Translations under genes and position numbers: made by a program
The notes under the pieces: generated by a model
What the model was told of the DNA's origin: nothing
The model's database searches: none
What the model saw: the letters and a program-made list of their open reading frames with translations, nothing else
NCBI GenBank assembly: GCA_002300355.1
Contig: NSGV01000002.1
Coordinates: forward strand, 1,240,001 to 1,304,000
Length of the DNA stretch: 64,000 nt
Reading direction: 5' to 3'
From: Streptomyces sp. TLI_235
GTDB taxonomy: Bacteria > Actinomycetota > Actinomycetes > Streptomycetales > Streptomycetaceae
In this document: positions 31,039 through 38,078 of the stretch, piece after piece
Position numbering within the stretch: position 1 is the stretch's first letter
Layout of the letters: every line of letters begins with the position of its first letter

Positions 31039-31494
31039 TCAGTTGGCGCTGCGGTTCACCAGCGCGCCGAAGAAGTCTTCCATGTCCTCATCGAGGAGGG
31101 GTTCCCTGCTCCGGTCGAGGTCGGCGACGCCGGCTCGCTCGCGGGCGACGACCCAGGGGCCCTCGCGGTGGGTCATCGCGGACAGCTCGTGGGCCGAGTA
31201 GCCGATGAACGCGTCGAGGACCAGGTCGACGGACTCGGCCTCGCCGGGGTCGAGCGCCGAGGGGTCTCCGTTGATTTCGCCGGCGCTCAGCTGGAAGCGG
31301 CCGCGATGCATGGCGTACAGCTCGGGGGCGACGGGCCCGTTTGCCCAGGCTTGGAACCGCTCGGGGAACAGACTGCGGTCTTCCCAGACGAGGTGGTAGC
31401 CGTAGGCGAAGAAGCACAGCTTCTGCAGCTTCATGGCGGACATGGGCCCGTGCTTGCCGAGAATGTACGCCGCGACGTCCTTCACGTTGGCCAT
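31039..31494 (-). CDS. Panacea (DUF4065)-domain antitoxin-like protein
   Basis: Starting at ATG 31494, chosen for AAGGAGG upstream, the protein has 151 residues. MSAMKLQKLCFFAYGYHLVW is the signature of the Panacea/SocA-like (DUF4065) domain, followed by LFPERFQAWANGPVAPELYA and a helical end (ALDPGEAESVDLVLDAFIGY). Panacea domains neutralise many unrelated toxin types in PanAT systems. The gene is first in a two-gene unit with the 31015-30545 gene. In a prophage such pairs often stabilise the element or defend against other phages. Confidence 0.8.
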   Translation of the reverse strand: MANVKDVAAYILGKHGPMSAMKLQKLCFFAYGYHLVWEDRSLFPERFQAWANGPVAPELYAMHRGRFQLSAGEINGDPSALDPGEAESVDLVLDAFIGYSAHELSAMTHREGPWVVARERAGVADLDRSREPLLDEDMEDFFGALVNRSAN

Positions 31495-31700
31495 TGCTGT
31501 CGCCTCCTTCACTGGCCCTGCCTACACCGTAACGACTGGCCCGCCGGGTGGTGTCGGCGGGGCCGTCCGGCACGCAGTGCCATCCCCCCATTGGCCCCAG
31601 GTTAGCGCTGGTCGCTGACTGCGTCTGCTGTGTGGGTGAAGGCGTGACCGAACGGCAATGAATCGAACGGGTAATCGAATCGCCGAGTGTGAGACCGGCT

Positions 31701-31730
31701 CGCGCCGCCCTTCCCCCGGAGGGCGGCGCG
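31701..31730 (-). terminator. hairpin behind the 31747 lipoprotein gene
   Basis: CGCGCCGCCCT (31701-31711) pairs perfectly over 11 bp with AGGGCGGCGCG (31720-31730) around an 8-base loop. It lies just downstream of the leftward lipoprotein gene. No T-run is seen on either strand, as is common in high-GC terminators. Confidence 0.55.
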
Positions 31731-31746
31731 GGTTCGCGAGCCCAGG

Positions 31747-32202
31747 TCAGGGTGCCGCGTAGCGGGTGACGTCGATGACCCGGCAGGACAGCTTGCCCTG
31801 CGCGTCGGTGGCGCCCTGGGCCTTCTGAATGGAGGCCTGGCCAGGGGCGAGGCCGTTGGTGGCGGCCATGCCTTCGCCGATGCGGGTGCCGGAGCCGTCG
31901 AGGAATTCGACCTGGACCATGTAGTTCGACGCCTTCGAGCTGTGGTTGGTGATCTTCAGCTCGGCGGACGGCCAGTGCAGGGTGGGGTCGGCCGAGCACT
32001 TTGTGATCTCGACGTCCTTCGTCTTGTCGCCATCACCAGCCGGTGCGGGTGCGGCGCCGGCGGCGGACGGGGCTCCGGCGGCGGGCTGGGCGGGGACGGC
32101 CGCGGCGGTGCTCTTCTGGGTGGGGCCGGCTGCGGAGGGGTCGCAGGCGACGGCGCCGGTGAGGAGGCAGGCGGCGGCGAGGGCGAGGGTGACGGGGCGC
32201 AT
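31747..32202 (-). CDS. lipoprotein, moron-type gene
   Basis: The 151-residue product has a lipoprotein signal with lipobox LTGAVAC (Cys20). A low-complexity Ala/Pro/Gly linker follows. Residues of about 65-151 form a beta-sandwich-like domain (LHWPSAELKITNHSSKASNY; MVQVEFLDGSGTRIGEGM; KLSCRVIDVTRYAAP), similar in pattern to FxLYD/DUF domains of secreted actinobacterial lipoproteins. It would be anchored outside the membrane. As a single gene away from the structural operon it may be expressed in the lysogen. Confidence 0.7.
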   Translation of the reverse strand: MRPVTLALAAACLLTGAVACDPSAAGPTQKSTAAAVPAQPAAGAPSAAGAAPAPAGDGDKTKDVEITKCSADPTLHWPSAELKITNHSSKASNYMVQVEFLDGSGTRIGEGMAATNGLAPGQASIQKAQGATDAQGKLSCRVIDVTRYAAP

Positions 32203-32272
32203 GGGGTCCTCTGAGCTCGGGGGATGTCGACCCGAACGTAGCGATGCCGTGGTTGGCGGGCCGGGGAGTTGC

Positions 32273-32818
32273 GTTTCCGTGACCGCCGTTGGGTTGCTGG
32301 TCCCGGGCCCTGGGTCGGCCGGTTGGGCGCGGGGTCCCGGATTCGGCGTGAGGTCCTCAGGTGTGGACGCGGGCGTCGTAGGGTGGCGACGCCTTCGGGC
32401 AGTGGTGGGGCGGCGCGGAGCGGTCGCACCTCGGAGGGGCGGCCGGTCCGACGCTCACCCCACCACACCGCGCTTTGCCATCCGTGGGGGGAAGGCGAGG
32501 CGCGGCTGCGTGTGGCGAGGGGCCGCACACCCCCTGGGCGGTCCCTCGCCACACCAGCATGCGTCGGCCCGTGATCCGGGCTCGTTGGGTTGCTGGCCCC
32601 GGTCCCCCGGCCTGGTCGGTTGGGCACCGGGTCCCAAGTTCGGCCCGGGCTCCCCCGGATGCCCGGCCGGGCTCGTAGGGTGGCGGCACCCCCAAGGGTG
32701 GTGGGACGGCTCGGCCTCTCGAGGCGGGGTCATATCGCGGAGAGGTGCCGGTCTGGTGCCGTTCCCACCACATTGCCCCCGTACCGGCCTGAGGAGGAAC
32801 GGTACGGGGGCGGTTTTT
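32273..32818 (+). ncRNA. candidate structured RNA with two diverged 296-nt repeats
   Basis: No credible protein gene lies from 32203 to 32856. Two related units start at TTGGGTTGCTGG (32289 and 32585). Both contain GTAGGGTGGC (32378 and 32675). Both have an outer stem: GTGGTGGGG with CCCCACCAC (32402-32410/32458-32466) and GTGGTGGGA with TCCCACCAC (32698-32706/32763-32771), with a compensatory G-C to A-T change. Each outer stem is followed by a hairpin: CCGCGCTTTGCC with GGCGAGGCGCGG (32468-32505), and the terminator at 32776. Between the units lies another perfect 12-bp stem (32510-32521/32543-32554). Confidence 0.5.
32776..32818 (+). terminator. intrinsic terminator with T-run, plus strand
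   Basis: CCCCCGTACCG (32776-32786) pairs perfectly with CGGTACGGGGG (32800-32810), followed by CGG and TTTTT (32814-32818). It is one of the few hairpins in the window with a T-run, and the run is on the plus strand. No plus-strand protein gene ends here, so it marks the 3' end of the candidate RNA. On the minus strand it may also act as a stop for nothing, since the leftward 33735 gene ends just before it at 32857. Confidence 0.8.
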
Positions 32819-32856
32819 GTGCTTCCCCACTCCGGAGGGCAGGGGCGTTTCGCTGG

Positions 32857-33735
32857 TTACCGGCGCCAGACGTTGACGCGTTCGGTGGCGAGGAGCGGCG
32901 CCCCGTCGGGGCCCTTGACGTGGGCGGGAATCCACTGCTTGCGGCGCAGTGCCCGTTCGGGGCCGTGCGGTTGGTCCCGCCAGTGGCCCTGGACGACCCA
33001 GCGGTGCCGGTAGTGGCGGCCGGCCGAGTCGGTGCCGGTCTCGTCGCGCTGGTCGGGCACGTAGGCGCGGCGCAGGTCGACGAGGGTGACGTACGGGGCG
33101 GCCTGTTGCCGGCGGCCGTAGGCGCGGGCGGTGGCCTTGTCCGGGTGTTCGGTGCGCCGTTCGGTGAGGGTGGGCTGCTGCATGAGGAGCCAGGCGGCGG
33201 CGAGGGTCTGGACGGCGAGGAGCGGGAGGTCCGGGTCGGTGTCGGCGAACGGGACGGGGTCCGGGCCGGCGGGGATGCTGCGGGCGAGGATCGGCACCAG
33301 GGGTGCGACTTGGTCGGTGACGAGCCCGGCAAAGCGGCCGCTTTGGCGGATCCGCTGGTCGAGGGTGGTGCGGGTGAGCCAGACGCCGATGCTGAGTTCG
33401 CCGCTGTCGGGTCCCCAGGTGAGTGCCTCGATGGGGGCGTGGGCGCCGGGTCCGAGGGGGAAGTTGCCGATGCCGCCGTCGAAGACGATGAGCCCGGCGG
33501 GTGAGGGCCGGTCGGCGGTGGCCCAGCGGGCGGCGGCGAGTTGGGTGCCGGCGGAGACGGCCAGGGCGGCCATGTCCGGGGCGACCCAGTAGAGGTCGGC
33601 GGCGCGGAGCCTGCTGATCTCGGCTTCGAGGCCGGGCTGGTTGTCGGGGCCGGCGGACTGGCGGATCGGCATGTCGGGGTCGGTGAGGTGGCGCAGGACC
33701 TGGTCGCGGACCTTGGGGAGGTGGGAGGGCCTCAC
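32857..33735 (-). CDS. hypothetical prophage protein of the leftward accessory operon
   Basis: The product has 292 residues from GTG 33735, which overlaps the stop of the gene upstream (GTGA). It has an N-terminal helical part (PSHLPKVRDQVLRHLTDPDM), a segment LIVFDGGIGNFPLGPGAHAP, and a basic C-terminus (LVDLRRAYVPDQRDETGTDS; HYRHRWVVQGHWRDQPHGPE). The C-terminal pattern with several His, Arg and Trp recurs in Streptomyces mobile elements without known function. It is last in a three-gene operon with two HTH proteins. Confidence 0.55.
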   Translation of the reverse strand: MRPSHLPKVRDQVLRHLTDPDMPIRQSAGPDNQPGLEAEISRLRAADLYWVAPDMAALAVSAGTQLAAARWATADRPSPAGLIVFDGGIGNFPLGPGAHAPIEALTWGPDSGELSIGVWLTRTTLDQRIRQSGRFAGLVTDQVAPLVPILARSIPAGPDPVPFADTDPDLPLLAVQTLAAAWLLMQQPTLTERRTEHPDKATARAYGRRQQAAPYVTLVDLRRAYVPDQRDETGTDSAGRHYRHRWVVQGHWRDQPHGPERALRRKQWIPAHVKGPDGAPLLATERVNVWRR

Positions 33736-34268
33736 TGGTTGTCCTTGAGGTCGGTGCGGGCGCCCTGGCCGGGGCGGCTGTTCATGGCGGTGATGACGTC
33801 CTCGGCGGGGTAGAGGTTCTGGCCGCCGCGGCCGGGCTGTCGCCCGACGGCCTTGACGCCCCAGCGGCGCAGTGTGTTGTCGGCGTACTTGGCGCTGGAC
33901 GCGTCGATCCGGTCGGCGACCTGGTTGAGGGTCCACTGCTCGTCGACGTCCCACCGTTCGACGATGGCGTTCAGGTCGACCGCTTCGATGGCGGCTGCGA
34001 TGTCGAACTCGGCGAGGGTGTCGGTGTAGCTGGGGTCGCTGTGGTGCAGGCCGATGAACTCGTCGCCGGTCAGCCACAGGCCGTCGGGGAGGGCGGCCTG
34101 GATGGCGGCGCGGTACTCGGAGGCGATGTTGTCGCAGGCGCCGCTGGTGTCCATGCGCTCCAGCCAGTCGCTGTCGCCGCCGCTGATGGCGTCGGCGATG
34201 GCCTGCTCGACGGTGAGGGTGTGCTGCTGGTGGTTGAGCCAGGAGCCGTAGCTGGTGGTGGTGGTCAT
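33732..34268 (-). CDS. HTH-containing hypothetical protein
   Basis: The 178-residue protein starts MTTTTSYGSWLNHQQHTLTV. The middle is acidic and helical. The C-terminal part WTLNQVADRIDASSAKYADN-TLRRWGVKAVGRQPGRGG looks like an HTH followed by a wing and the basic end NLYPAEDVITAMNSRPG, similar to MerR/excisionase-type binding of DNA. It is coupled to both neighbours in the leftward operon. The role may be regulatory or in DNA processing. Confidence 0.55.
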   Translation of the reverse strand: MTTTTSYGSWLNHQQHTLTVEQAIADAISGGDSDWLERMDTSGACDNIASEYRAAIQAALPDGLWLTGDEFIGLHHSDPSYTDTLAEFDIAAAIEAVDLNAIVERWDVDEQWTLNQVADRIDASSAKYADNTLRRWGVKAVGRQPGRGGQNLYPAEDVITAMNSRPGQGARTDLKDNQ

Positions 34269-34297
34269 GGCGGGTTCTCCTCGCGGGTGGTGGGTGG

Positions 34298-34837
34298 TCA
34301 GAGGGCTGCGGCGGCGGTGTTGATGCCGGTGCGGATGAGGGCGGCGAGGTTGATGGTGGTGCGCTCGCCGTCGAGGTAGCGGACCTCGACGGCGTCGTGG
34401 TCCCAGCCGGTGATGTGGAGGAGGCCGTCGGCGGTGTCGAACCAGACCTTGGCGATCTTCCCGATGATGTCGGCGACGCGGCCGTTGGCGATGCTCCGTC
34501 CGCCGATGGAGGCGCTGGCGACGTTGCCGGACCGGTAGCGGTCGATCTCGATGCCGGCGAACCCGGTCCAGTCGTTGAGGTAGACGCGGTCCATGCCGTT
34601 CTTCTGCCAGCGGCGGCCGCCGAGGGCGATGACCGTCTCGGCGGTGAGGGTGACCGTCTTGCGGGCCGGCTTGAGGAGGGCGGGGAGGTTGATGCGGTAG
34701 GCGAGGGAGGCGGTGTCGATGACCCAGCGGCCGGCCTGCTTGACGGCGGCGACGGCGCCGGTGCGGCACCAGGTCTGGATGGTGCGGGCGGTGACTCCGG
34801 CCTGGCGGGCGGCTTCGGTCGTGGTGGTGGTGTTCAT
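34298..34837 (-). CDS. MerR/excisionase-type HTH protein with C-terminal extension
   Basis: The 179-residue protein begins with a helix-turn-helix (MNTTTTTEAARQAGVTARTI, then WCRTGAVAAVKQAGRWVID), the MerR-like or excisionase-like pattern. The C-terminal about 120 residues are beta-rich and unassigned (RYRSGNVASASIGGRSIANG; LLHITGWDHDAVEVRYLDGE). ATG 34837 was chosen because the palindrome at 34869-34893 lies just upstream, placing operator and start region properly. First gene of the leftward operon 34837-32857. Confidence 0.65.
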   Translation of the reverse strand: MNTTTTTEAARQAGVTARTIQTWCRTGAVAAVKQAGRWVIDTASLAYRINLPALLKPARKTVTLTAETVIALGGRRWQKNGMDRVYLNDWTGFAGIEIDRYRSGNVASASIGGRSIANGRVADIIGKIAKVWFDTADGLLHITGWDHDAVEVRYLDGERTTINLAALIRTGINTAAAAL

Positions 34838-34868
34838 CGGGGTTCCCTCCCTCGCGGTGACACCACTA

Positions 34869-34893
34869 ACTATGGTGGATAGTCCACCAAAGT
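34869..34893. promoter_or_regulatory. 25-bp palindromic operator before the HTH operon
   Basis: TGGTGGA (34873-34879) and TCCACCA (34883-34889) flank TAG. The symmetry continues to ACT (34869-34871) and AGT (34891-34893) with one mismatch pair. It lies 32 bases upstream of the start of the 34837 gene, in the promoter position. It is likely bound by that HTH protein or by the prophage repressor. Confidence 0.6.
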
Positions 34894-34914
34894 TCAAGGG
34901 GTTCCGAGAAGCAC

Positions 34915-34949
34915 AACGCCCCGCACTCCCTCGGGGAGGCGGGGCGTTT
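34915..34949 (-). terminator. terminator behind the NUDIX gene
   Basis: AACGCCCCGC (34915-34924) pairs with GCGGGGCGTT (34939-34948), and the loop itself forms CTCCC/GGGAG around TCG with one bulged base. It lies 15 bases beyond the NUDIX stop, in the space before the HTH operon promoter. It insulates the two leftward units. Confidence 0.65.
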
Positions 34950-34963
34950 CGTAATGCCCGAGA

Positions 34964-35431
34964 TCAGCGCACCACCGGGATCAACCCGGAGAGCCAGTCG
35001 TTCACCCGCTTGCGGATGCTGGCCACCATCGGCAGCTCGTCGATCTCGGCAGGGGTGAACCAGGCCACCTCGAAGGACTCGTCCGAGGTGCGGAGCTGGC
35101 CGCCGACGGGCCGCCCGAGGAGGCAGATGGAGAACTCCTGGCGGACCTCGCCGTCGTCGTAGGCGAAGACGTGCCCCGGGTTGGTGTAGGTGCCGACGAT
35201 GCCGACGATCTCGACGTCGATGCCGGTCTCCTCGCGGGTCTCCCGGATGCCGCAGCCGGCCAGGGACTCTCCGAGGTCCATCTTGCCGCCGGGCAGGGCC
35301 CACATCCCGTTGTCGGTGCGGCGCTGGAGGAGGACGCGGCCGTCCTGGTCGACGACGACGACCGACGCCGCGGGGACCAGGCTGTTGGCCTTCGGGGCGT
35401 TCGGGTCGTCCTCGTAGTCACGCCTCGGCAT
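34964..35431 (-). CDS. NUDIX hydrolase
   Basis: The 155-residue protein has a full Nudix box, GGKMDLGESLAGCGIRETRE followed by ETGI (residues of about 48-71), in the usual fold (ASVVVVDQDGRVLLQRRTDN; MWALPGG). It would cleave nucleoside diphosphate linked compounds such as oxidised nucleotides or sugar nucleotides. It overlaps the upstream XRE gene by 14 bases, so the two form one unit. ATG 35431 lies inside the end of the XRE gene. The substrate cannot be told. Confidence 0.85.
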   Translation of the reverse strand: MPRRDYEDDPNAPKANSLVPAASVVVVDQDGRVLLQRRTDNGMWALPGGKMDLGESLAGCGIRETREETGIDVEIVGIVGTYTNPGHVFAYDDGEVRQEFSICLLGRPVGGQLRTSDESFEVAWFTPAEIDELPMVASIRKRVNDWLSGLIPVVR

Positions 35432-36182
35432 GCTCCACCTCCGGGATACTCCACACGTCACGGCCCTGGCCCCAGAGCGTCTCGACGTGCTCCAGGTAGC
35501 GGTCATAGAAGCCGCCGTCCTGGGCCCGGCGGAGATGCATCATCGGCGCCTCGTGGCCGACCCTACCCGGCAGCAGCGGCGTGACGAGCATGTCCCCGTC
35601 GAAGCGGAACACGGACAGGCTCACATGCCCGGTCGCGAACCGCGCCTGGATGCCTGGCACGTCGTGAAGCCGCTGCAGCTCGGACAGGGTCACGTCGATC
35701 CGGGTCGACAGGGTGATCGGCGTGTTCTCCTCCATCTCCCGCTGTCGCGTCACGGGAGACGCCGGGTCGCCGAGAACGAAGCGGATCCGGCAGCCGGCCG
35801 CGGCCTTCTTTCGGAGGAGGGCGCCGAGGTTGGCCTGCTCCAGCCAGAGGAAGTAGTTGGTGTAGCCAGCGAAGACGAGGTCGCTCTCCGCGCGGCGGAT
35901 CAGCTGGGCCCACAGCGACGTGGGGGCGGCCGACCGGTACGGGTAGAGCTGCACCAGCTCGCGGTCGGGGCCGCTCTTCACGAGGGTCTGTACGGCGGGC
36001 CAGAGCACGGTCTCCTCCTCGTCGAGGGCCCGGCTGACTGCGGCGCGGTGCCGGGCGTGGGGCACGCGCGCCGGGTTGCTGATCCACCGTCCGACCGTTT
36101 TCGGGTCGACGCCTGCCGCGCGTGCGAGCTGGGACTCCGTCATGTTGGCACGCGCCATGGCCTGCCTCAGCGGCTCGTTCAT
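35418..36182 (-). CDS. XRE-type regulator with PLD-like/DUF5919-type C-terminus
   Basis: The product has 254 residues. The N-terminal XRE HTH is LRQAMARANMTESQLARAAG, then VDPKTVGRWISNPARVP. The C-terminal about 170 residues form an effector-like domain (LWAQLIRRAESDLVFAGYTN; GCRIRFVLGDPASPVTRQRE; SLSVFRFDGDMLVTPLLPG), a pattern of the phospholipase-D-like domain common in Streptomyces XRE proteins. It is first in a unit with the NUDIX gene, and divergent from the 36292 gene across a palindrome. It likely senses a small molecule and regulates its own operon. Confidence 0.75.
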   Translation of the reverse strand: MNEPLRQAMARANMTESQLARAAGVDPKTVGRWISNPARVPHARHRAAVSRALDEEETVLWPAVQTLVKSGPDRELVQLYPYRSAAPTSLWAQLIRRAESDLVFAGYTNYFLWLEQANLGALLRKKAAAGCRIRFVLGDPASPVTRQREMEENTPITLSTRIDVTLSELQRLHDVPGIQARFATGHVSLSVFRFDGDMLVTPLLPGRVGHEAPMMHLRRAQDGGFYDRYLEHVETLWGQGRDVWSIPEVEHAEA

Positions 36183-36230
36183 CGGCTCGCCTCTCTCGCC
36201 TGCGGGGACGAGTCAAGTTGTACCGCCGAA

Positions 36231-36267
36231 ACGTCCCAGACGTCCGCGAAACGGCGTGGGACGTCCC
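36231..36267. promoter_or_regulatory. operator in the divergent XRE/36292 promoter region
   Basis: ACGTCCCA (36231-36238) and TGGGACGT (36257-36264) form an inverted repeat, and the right arm is part of GGGACGTCCC (36258-36267), a perfect 10-bp palindrome. It lies between the leftward XRE gene and the rightward gene at 36292, where the XRE protein could bind. Confidence 0.6.
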
Positions 36268-36291
36268 GGCCATCCGCCCGATGATCGATGC

Positions 36292-36528
36292 GTGACAAAG
36301 CATCAGCAGAACGTGATCCCGGCGGAGGGGCTGACTGAGCCCCAGCTGGCGGGTATCGCCTGTGTCGGCTGCGGCGCGGCCGACTGCCCGCTGTACGACG
36401 CGGGCCTCGCCCGGCGGGTCGACGGGATAGTCGTCCGCCACTACCCGGTGATGAAGTGCCGCCCCTGCATGCCGGACCGGCAGATGATCGTCATCGCCTC
36501 CAGCGACCCCAGGGCGGCGGGCCGATGA
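36292..36528 (+). CDS. small Cys-rich protein
   Basis: The 78-residue protein starts at GTG 36292 and holds CVGCGAADCPLYDAG and CRPC, a possible zinc-binding fold. It is divergent from the XRE gene, so the shared operator may control it. The stop overlaps the ATG of the next gene (ATGA). Small zinc-ribbon proteins of this type are frequent beside XRE/NUDIX pairs in Streptomyces, but no function is known to me. Confidence 0.6.
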   Translation: MTKHQQNVIPAEGLTEPQLAGIACVGCGAADCPLYDAGLARRVDGIVVRHYPVMKCRPCMPDRQMIVIASSDPRAAGR

Positions 36529-36803
36529 GGGGCGCCGTGACCGCCTCGCTGACCGGCATCACCCGGCCCTACCTGGCGCACATCCCCGAGGACGTCTGGC
36601 CCGCGCACCCGGAGACCACCGAGGTCGCCATCACCTTCGACCTCCGGCCCGGCGGCCGCTACGTCACCGCGGAGTGCCAACTCGGCGCCCACCACGCCTG
36701 CCCCGGCGGCCTGCGCACGGCTACGCAGATGCCAATCGCGGCGTACCGCTGCCGGTGCGTCGCCGACGGCTGCGCGTGCAAGCCCGTGACGGCCTCGCCG
36801 TGA
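36525..36803 (+). CDS. small Cys-rich protein, second of pair
   Basis: The 92-residue protein starts MRGAVTASLTGITRPYLAHI. It has a His/Cys cluster (CQLGAHHACPGG) and ends CRCVADGCACK. It is coupled to the 36292 gene by ATGA overlap. The two could form a metal-binding complex. Function unknown. Confidence 0.55.
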   Translation: MRGAVTASLTGITRPYLAHIPEDVWPAHPETTEVAITFDLRPGGRYVTAECQLGAHHACPGGLRTATQMPIAAYRCRCVADGCACKPVTASP

Positions 36804-36883
36804 CTGCCAGCCCGCGGCGCCAGCCGTGTGGGCTCCGGCCTGGGCCCGAGTGGGGCGCTTCGCCGCTGCCGCGCGCAGGTCCG

Positions 36884-37393
36884 TTACTGGAGCTGCTTTA
36901 TCCGGCCTATGAGTGCCTCGACGTCTCTGGTGCCGGCCACCAGCTCGGTGCTCATCTCGTCGAGAGCGCCCTGGTCGTTGAACTGCACGGCCATTGTGCA
37001 CTTGAGGCCAGCCATCTGCAGGTGCTCGAGGGCGCTCTTGAGCGCTACGTCTGCGGTGGCGTCCGGCATGGGGGCACCGTAGAGCCTCATCGCTCTGACG
37101 TTGGTGCTGAGGTCGGCGCACGCCTTCTTCAGGTCGGAGGTGTTGCCGGTGCCGATGTCCAGGGATACGGCGGTGAGGCTTGTGTAGACGTCGTCCATGA
37201 GCCGCTTCCCTCCGCCGTTGTACCACTGCTGGATGCTGGTGGCGGGTGCGTCGGCGGTGCTGGTGCTGGGGCTGGGTGTGCTGGTGGCTTCCGCGGCTGT
37301 CGGCGGCGGCTGCTGGGTGGTGCTGGTGCAGCTGGTGGCGGTGATTGCGATGGCGGCGGCGAGGGCTGCGTGGGCGAGGCGCGTGTTGGCCAA
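36884..37393 (-). CDS. lipoprotein with helical domain, moron-type
   Basis: The 169-residue product has a lipoprotein signal (MANTRLAHAALAAAIAITAT) and lipobox-like TATSC (Cys22). A Ser/Thr/Pro linker follows. The C-terminal about 120 residues are helical (WYNGGGKRLMDDVYTSLTAV; DLKKACADLSTNVRAMRLYG), with the pattern of small surface lipoproteins of Streptomyces. It is the second lipoprotein in the prophage. A role in lysogen surface change or phage exclusion is possible but not shown. Confidence 0.7.
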   Translation of the reverse strand: MANTRLAHAALAAAIAITATSCTSTTQQPPPTAAEATSTPSPSTSTADAPATSIQQWYNGGGKRLMDDVYTSLTAVSLDIGTGNTSDLKKACADLSTNVRAMRLYGAPMPDATADVALKSALEHLQMAGLKCTMAVQFNDQGALDEMSTELVAGTRDVEALIGRIKQLQ

Positions 37394-37713
37394 GGGGTGT
37401 CCTCTGCTTGTGGCGGCAAGGGCACAGCGTGGCAGTGGGTGTGGGCGGGTGCGCGGCGGGTTACCGGCTCGTTATGGGGTTCGGGCCTAACGGGCCAGGA
37501 TGATTGGGTCCAGGGACTCTGGCCTCCGAGCGGGCAGCGGCGGCTACGGTGATCGCCAGTACCGGATACGGGGGGTCTCTGTGGCTTGTGATGCTCTGAC
37601 AGCCCTCGAGGCGCGCGAACTGCCCACTGCGGGCCCGGGAGCTGAGATACCCGGCGAGTGACGCCCGCCGCCGGTGGCCTCCACTCAACCGGCCTTGCGC
37701 CGGATTGGCGCCC
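37394..37713 (+). other. gene-poor gap with a possible 26-codon ORF
   Basis: This 320-bp stretch has no convincing gene. A short frame starts at GTG 37581 (GGGGG upstream) and ends at TGA 37659-37661; it encodes MACDALTALEARELPTAGPG and six more residues. It is too short to judge by composition. No perfect long hairpin or operator-like repeat was noted here. Confidence 0.25.
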
Positions 37714-37971
37714 TCAGTCGTGGAAGAGCCGCCACGTCCCGACGCCGAGCGCCCGCGCTACGTGGTTGAGCTGGTCGATGTCGGACGCGGTAGCGCCGAG
37801 CTCCATCCGCGAGATGGTCTTCCGCGACACCCCGGCCCGAACTGCCAGCTCTTCCTGGCTCAGCTGGCGCCGCTTCCGCAGGTCGCGGATGCGGTCGCCT
37901 GTTCGGCGGCGTTCCCGGAGGGCCCAGTCAGCATCGTCGTCGGTCGGCAGCACCATCCGAAGCTGCACCAT
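37714..37971 (-). CDS. XRE-type HTH repressor candidate
   Basis: The 85-residue protein is a single XRE domain: IRDLRKRRQLSQEELAVRAG, then VSRKTISRMELGATASDIDQ and LNHVARALGVGTWRLF. Small one-domain XRE proteins are often phage or element repressors. The divergent gap to 38079 holds repeated TTCGAT-type sites that it may bind. It is the most repressor-like protein in the visible part of the prophage, but the main repressor may also lie outside the window. Confidence 0.75.
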   Translation of the reverse strand: MVQLRMVLPTDDDADWALRERRRTGDRIRDLRKRRQLSQEELAVRAGVSRKTISRMELGATASDIDQLNHVARALGVGTWRLFHD

Positions 37972-37973
37972 TC

Positions 37974-38025
37974 AAGATCGAAAAGTCTGCCCCTGCCCTG
38001 GCCCAAAATGTTCGATCTGTTCGAT
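37974..38025. promoter_or_regulatory. TTCGAT-type operator sites between divergent genes
   Basis: AAGATCGAA (37974-37982) is mirrored by TTCGATCT (38011-38018), followed in 9-bp step by TTCGAT (38020-38025). The sites lie directly upstream of the XRE gene and 54-105 bases before the 38079 gene. This pattern fits binding of the XRE protein, with overlap of its own promoter. Confidence 0.55.
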
Positions 38026-38078
38026 AAGGTCGTGGGCCCGAGGGCGGGAGCTACAGCACAACCCGGAGCGCACTGAGC

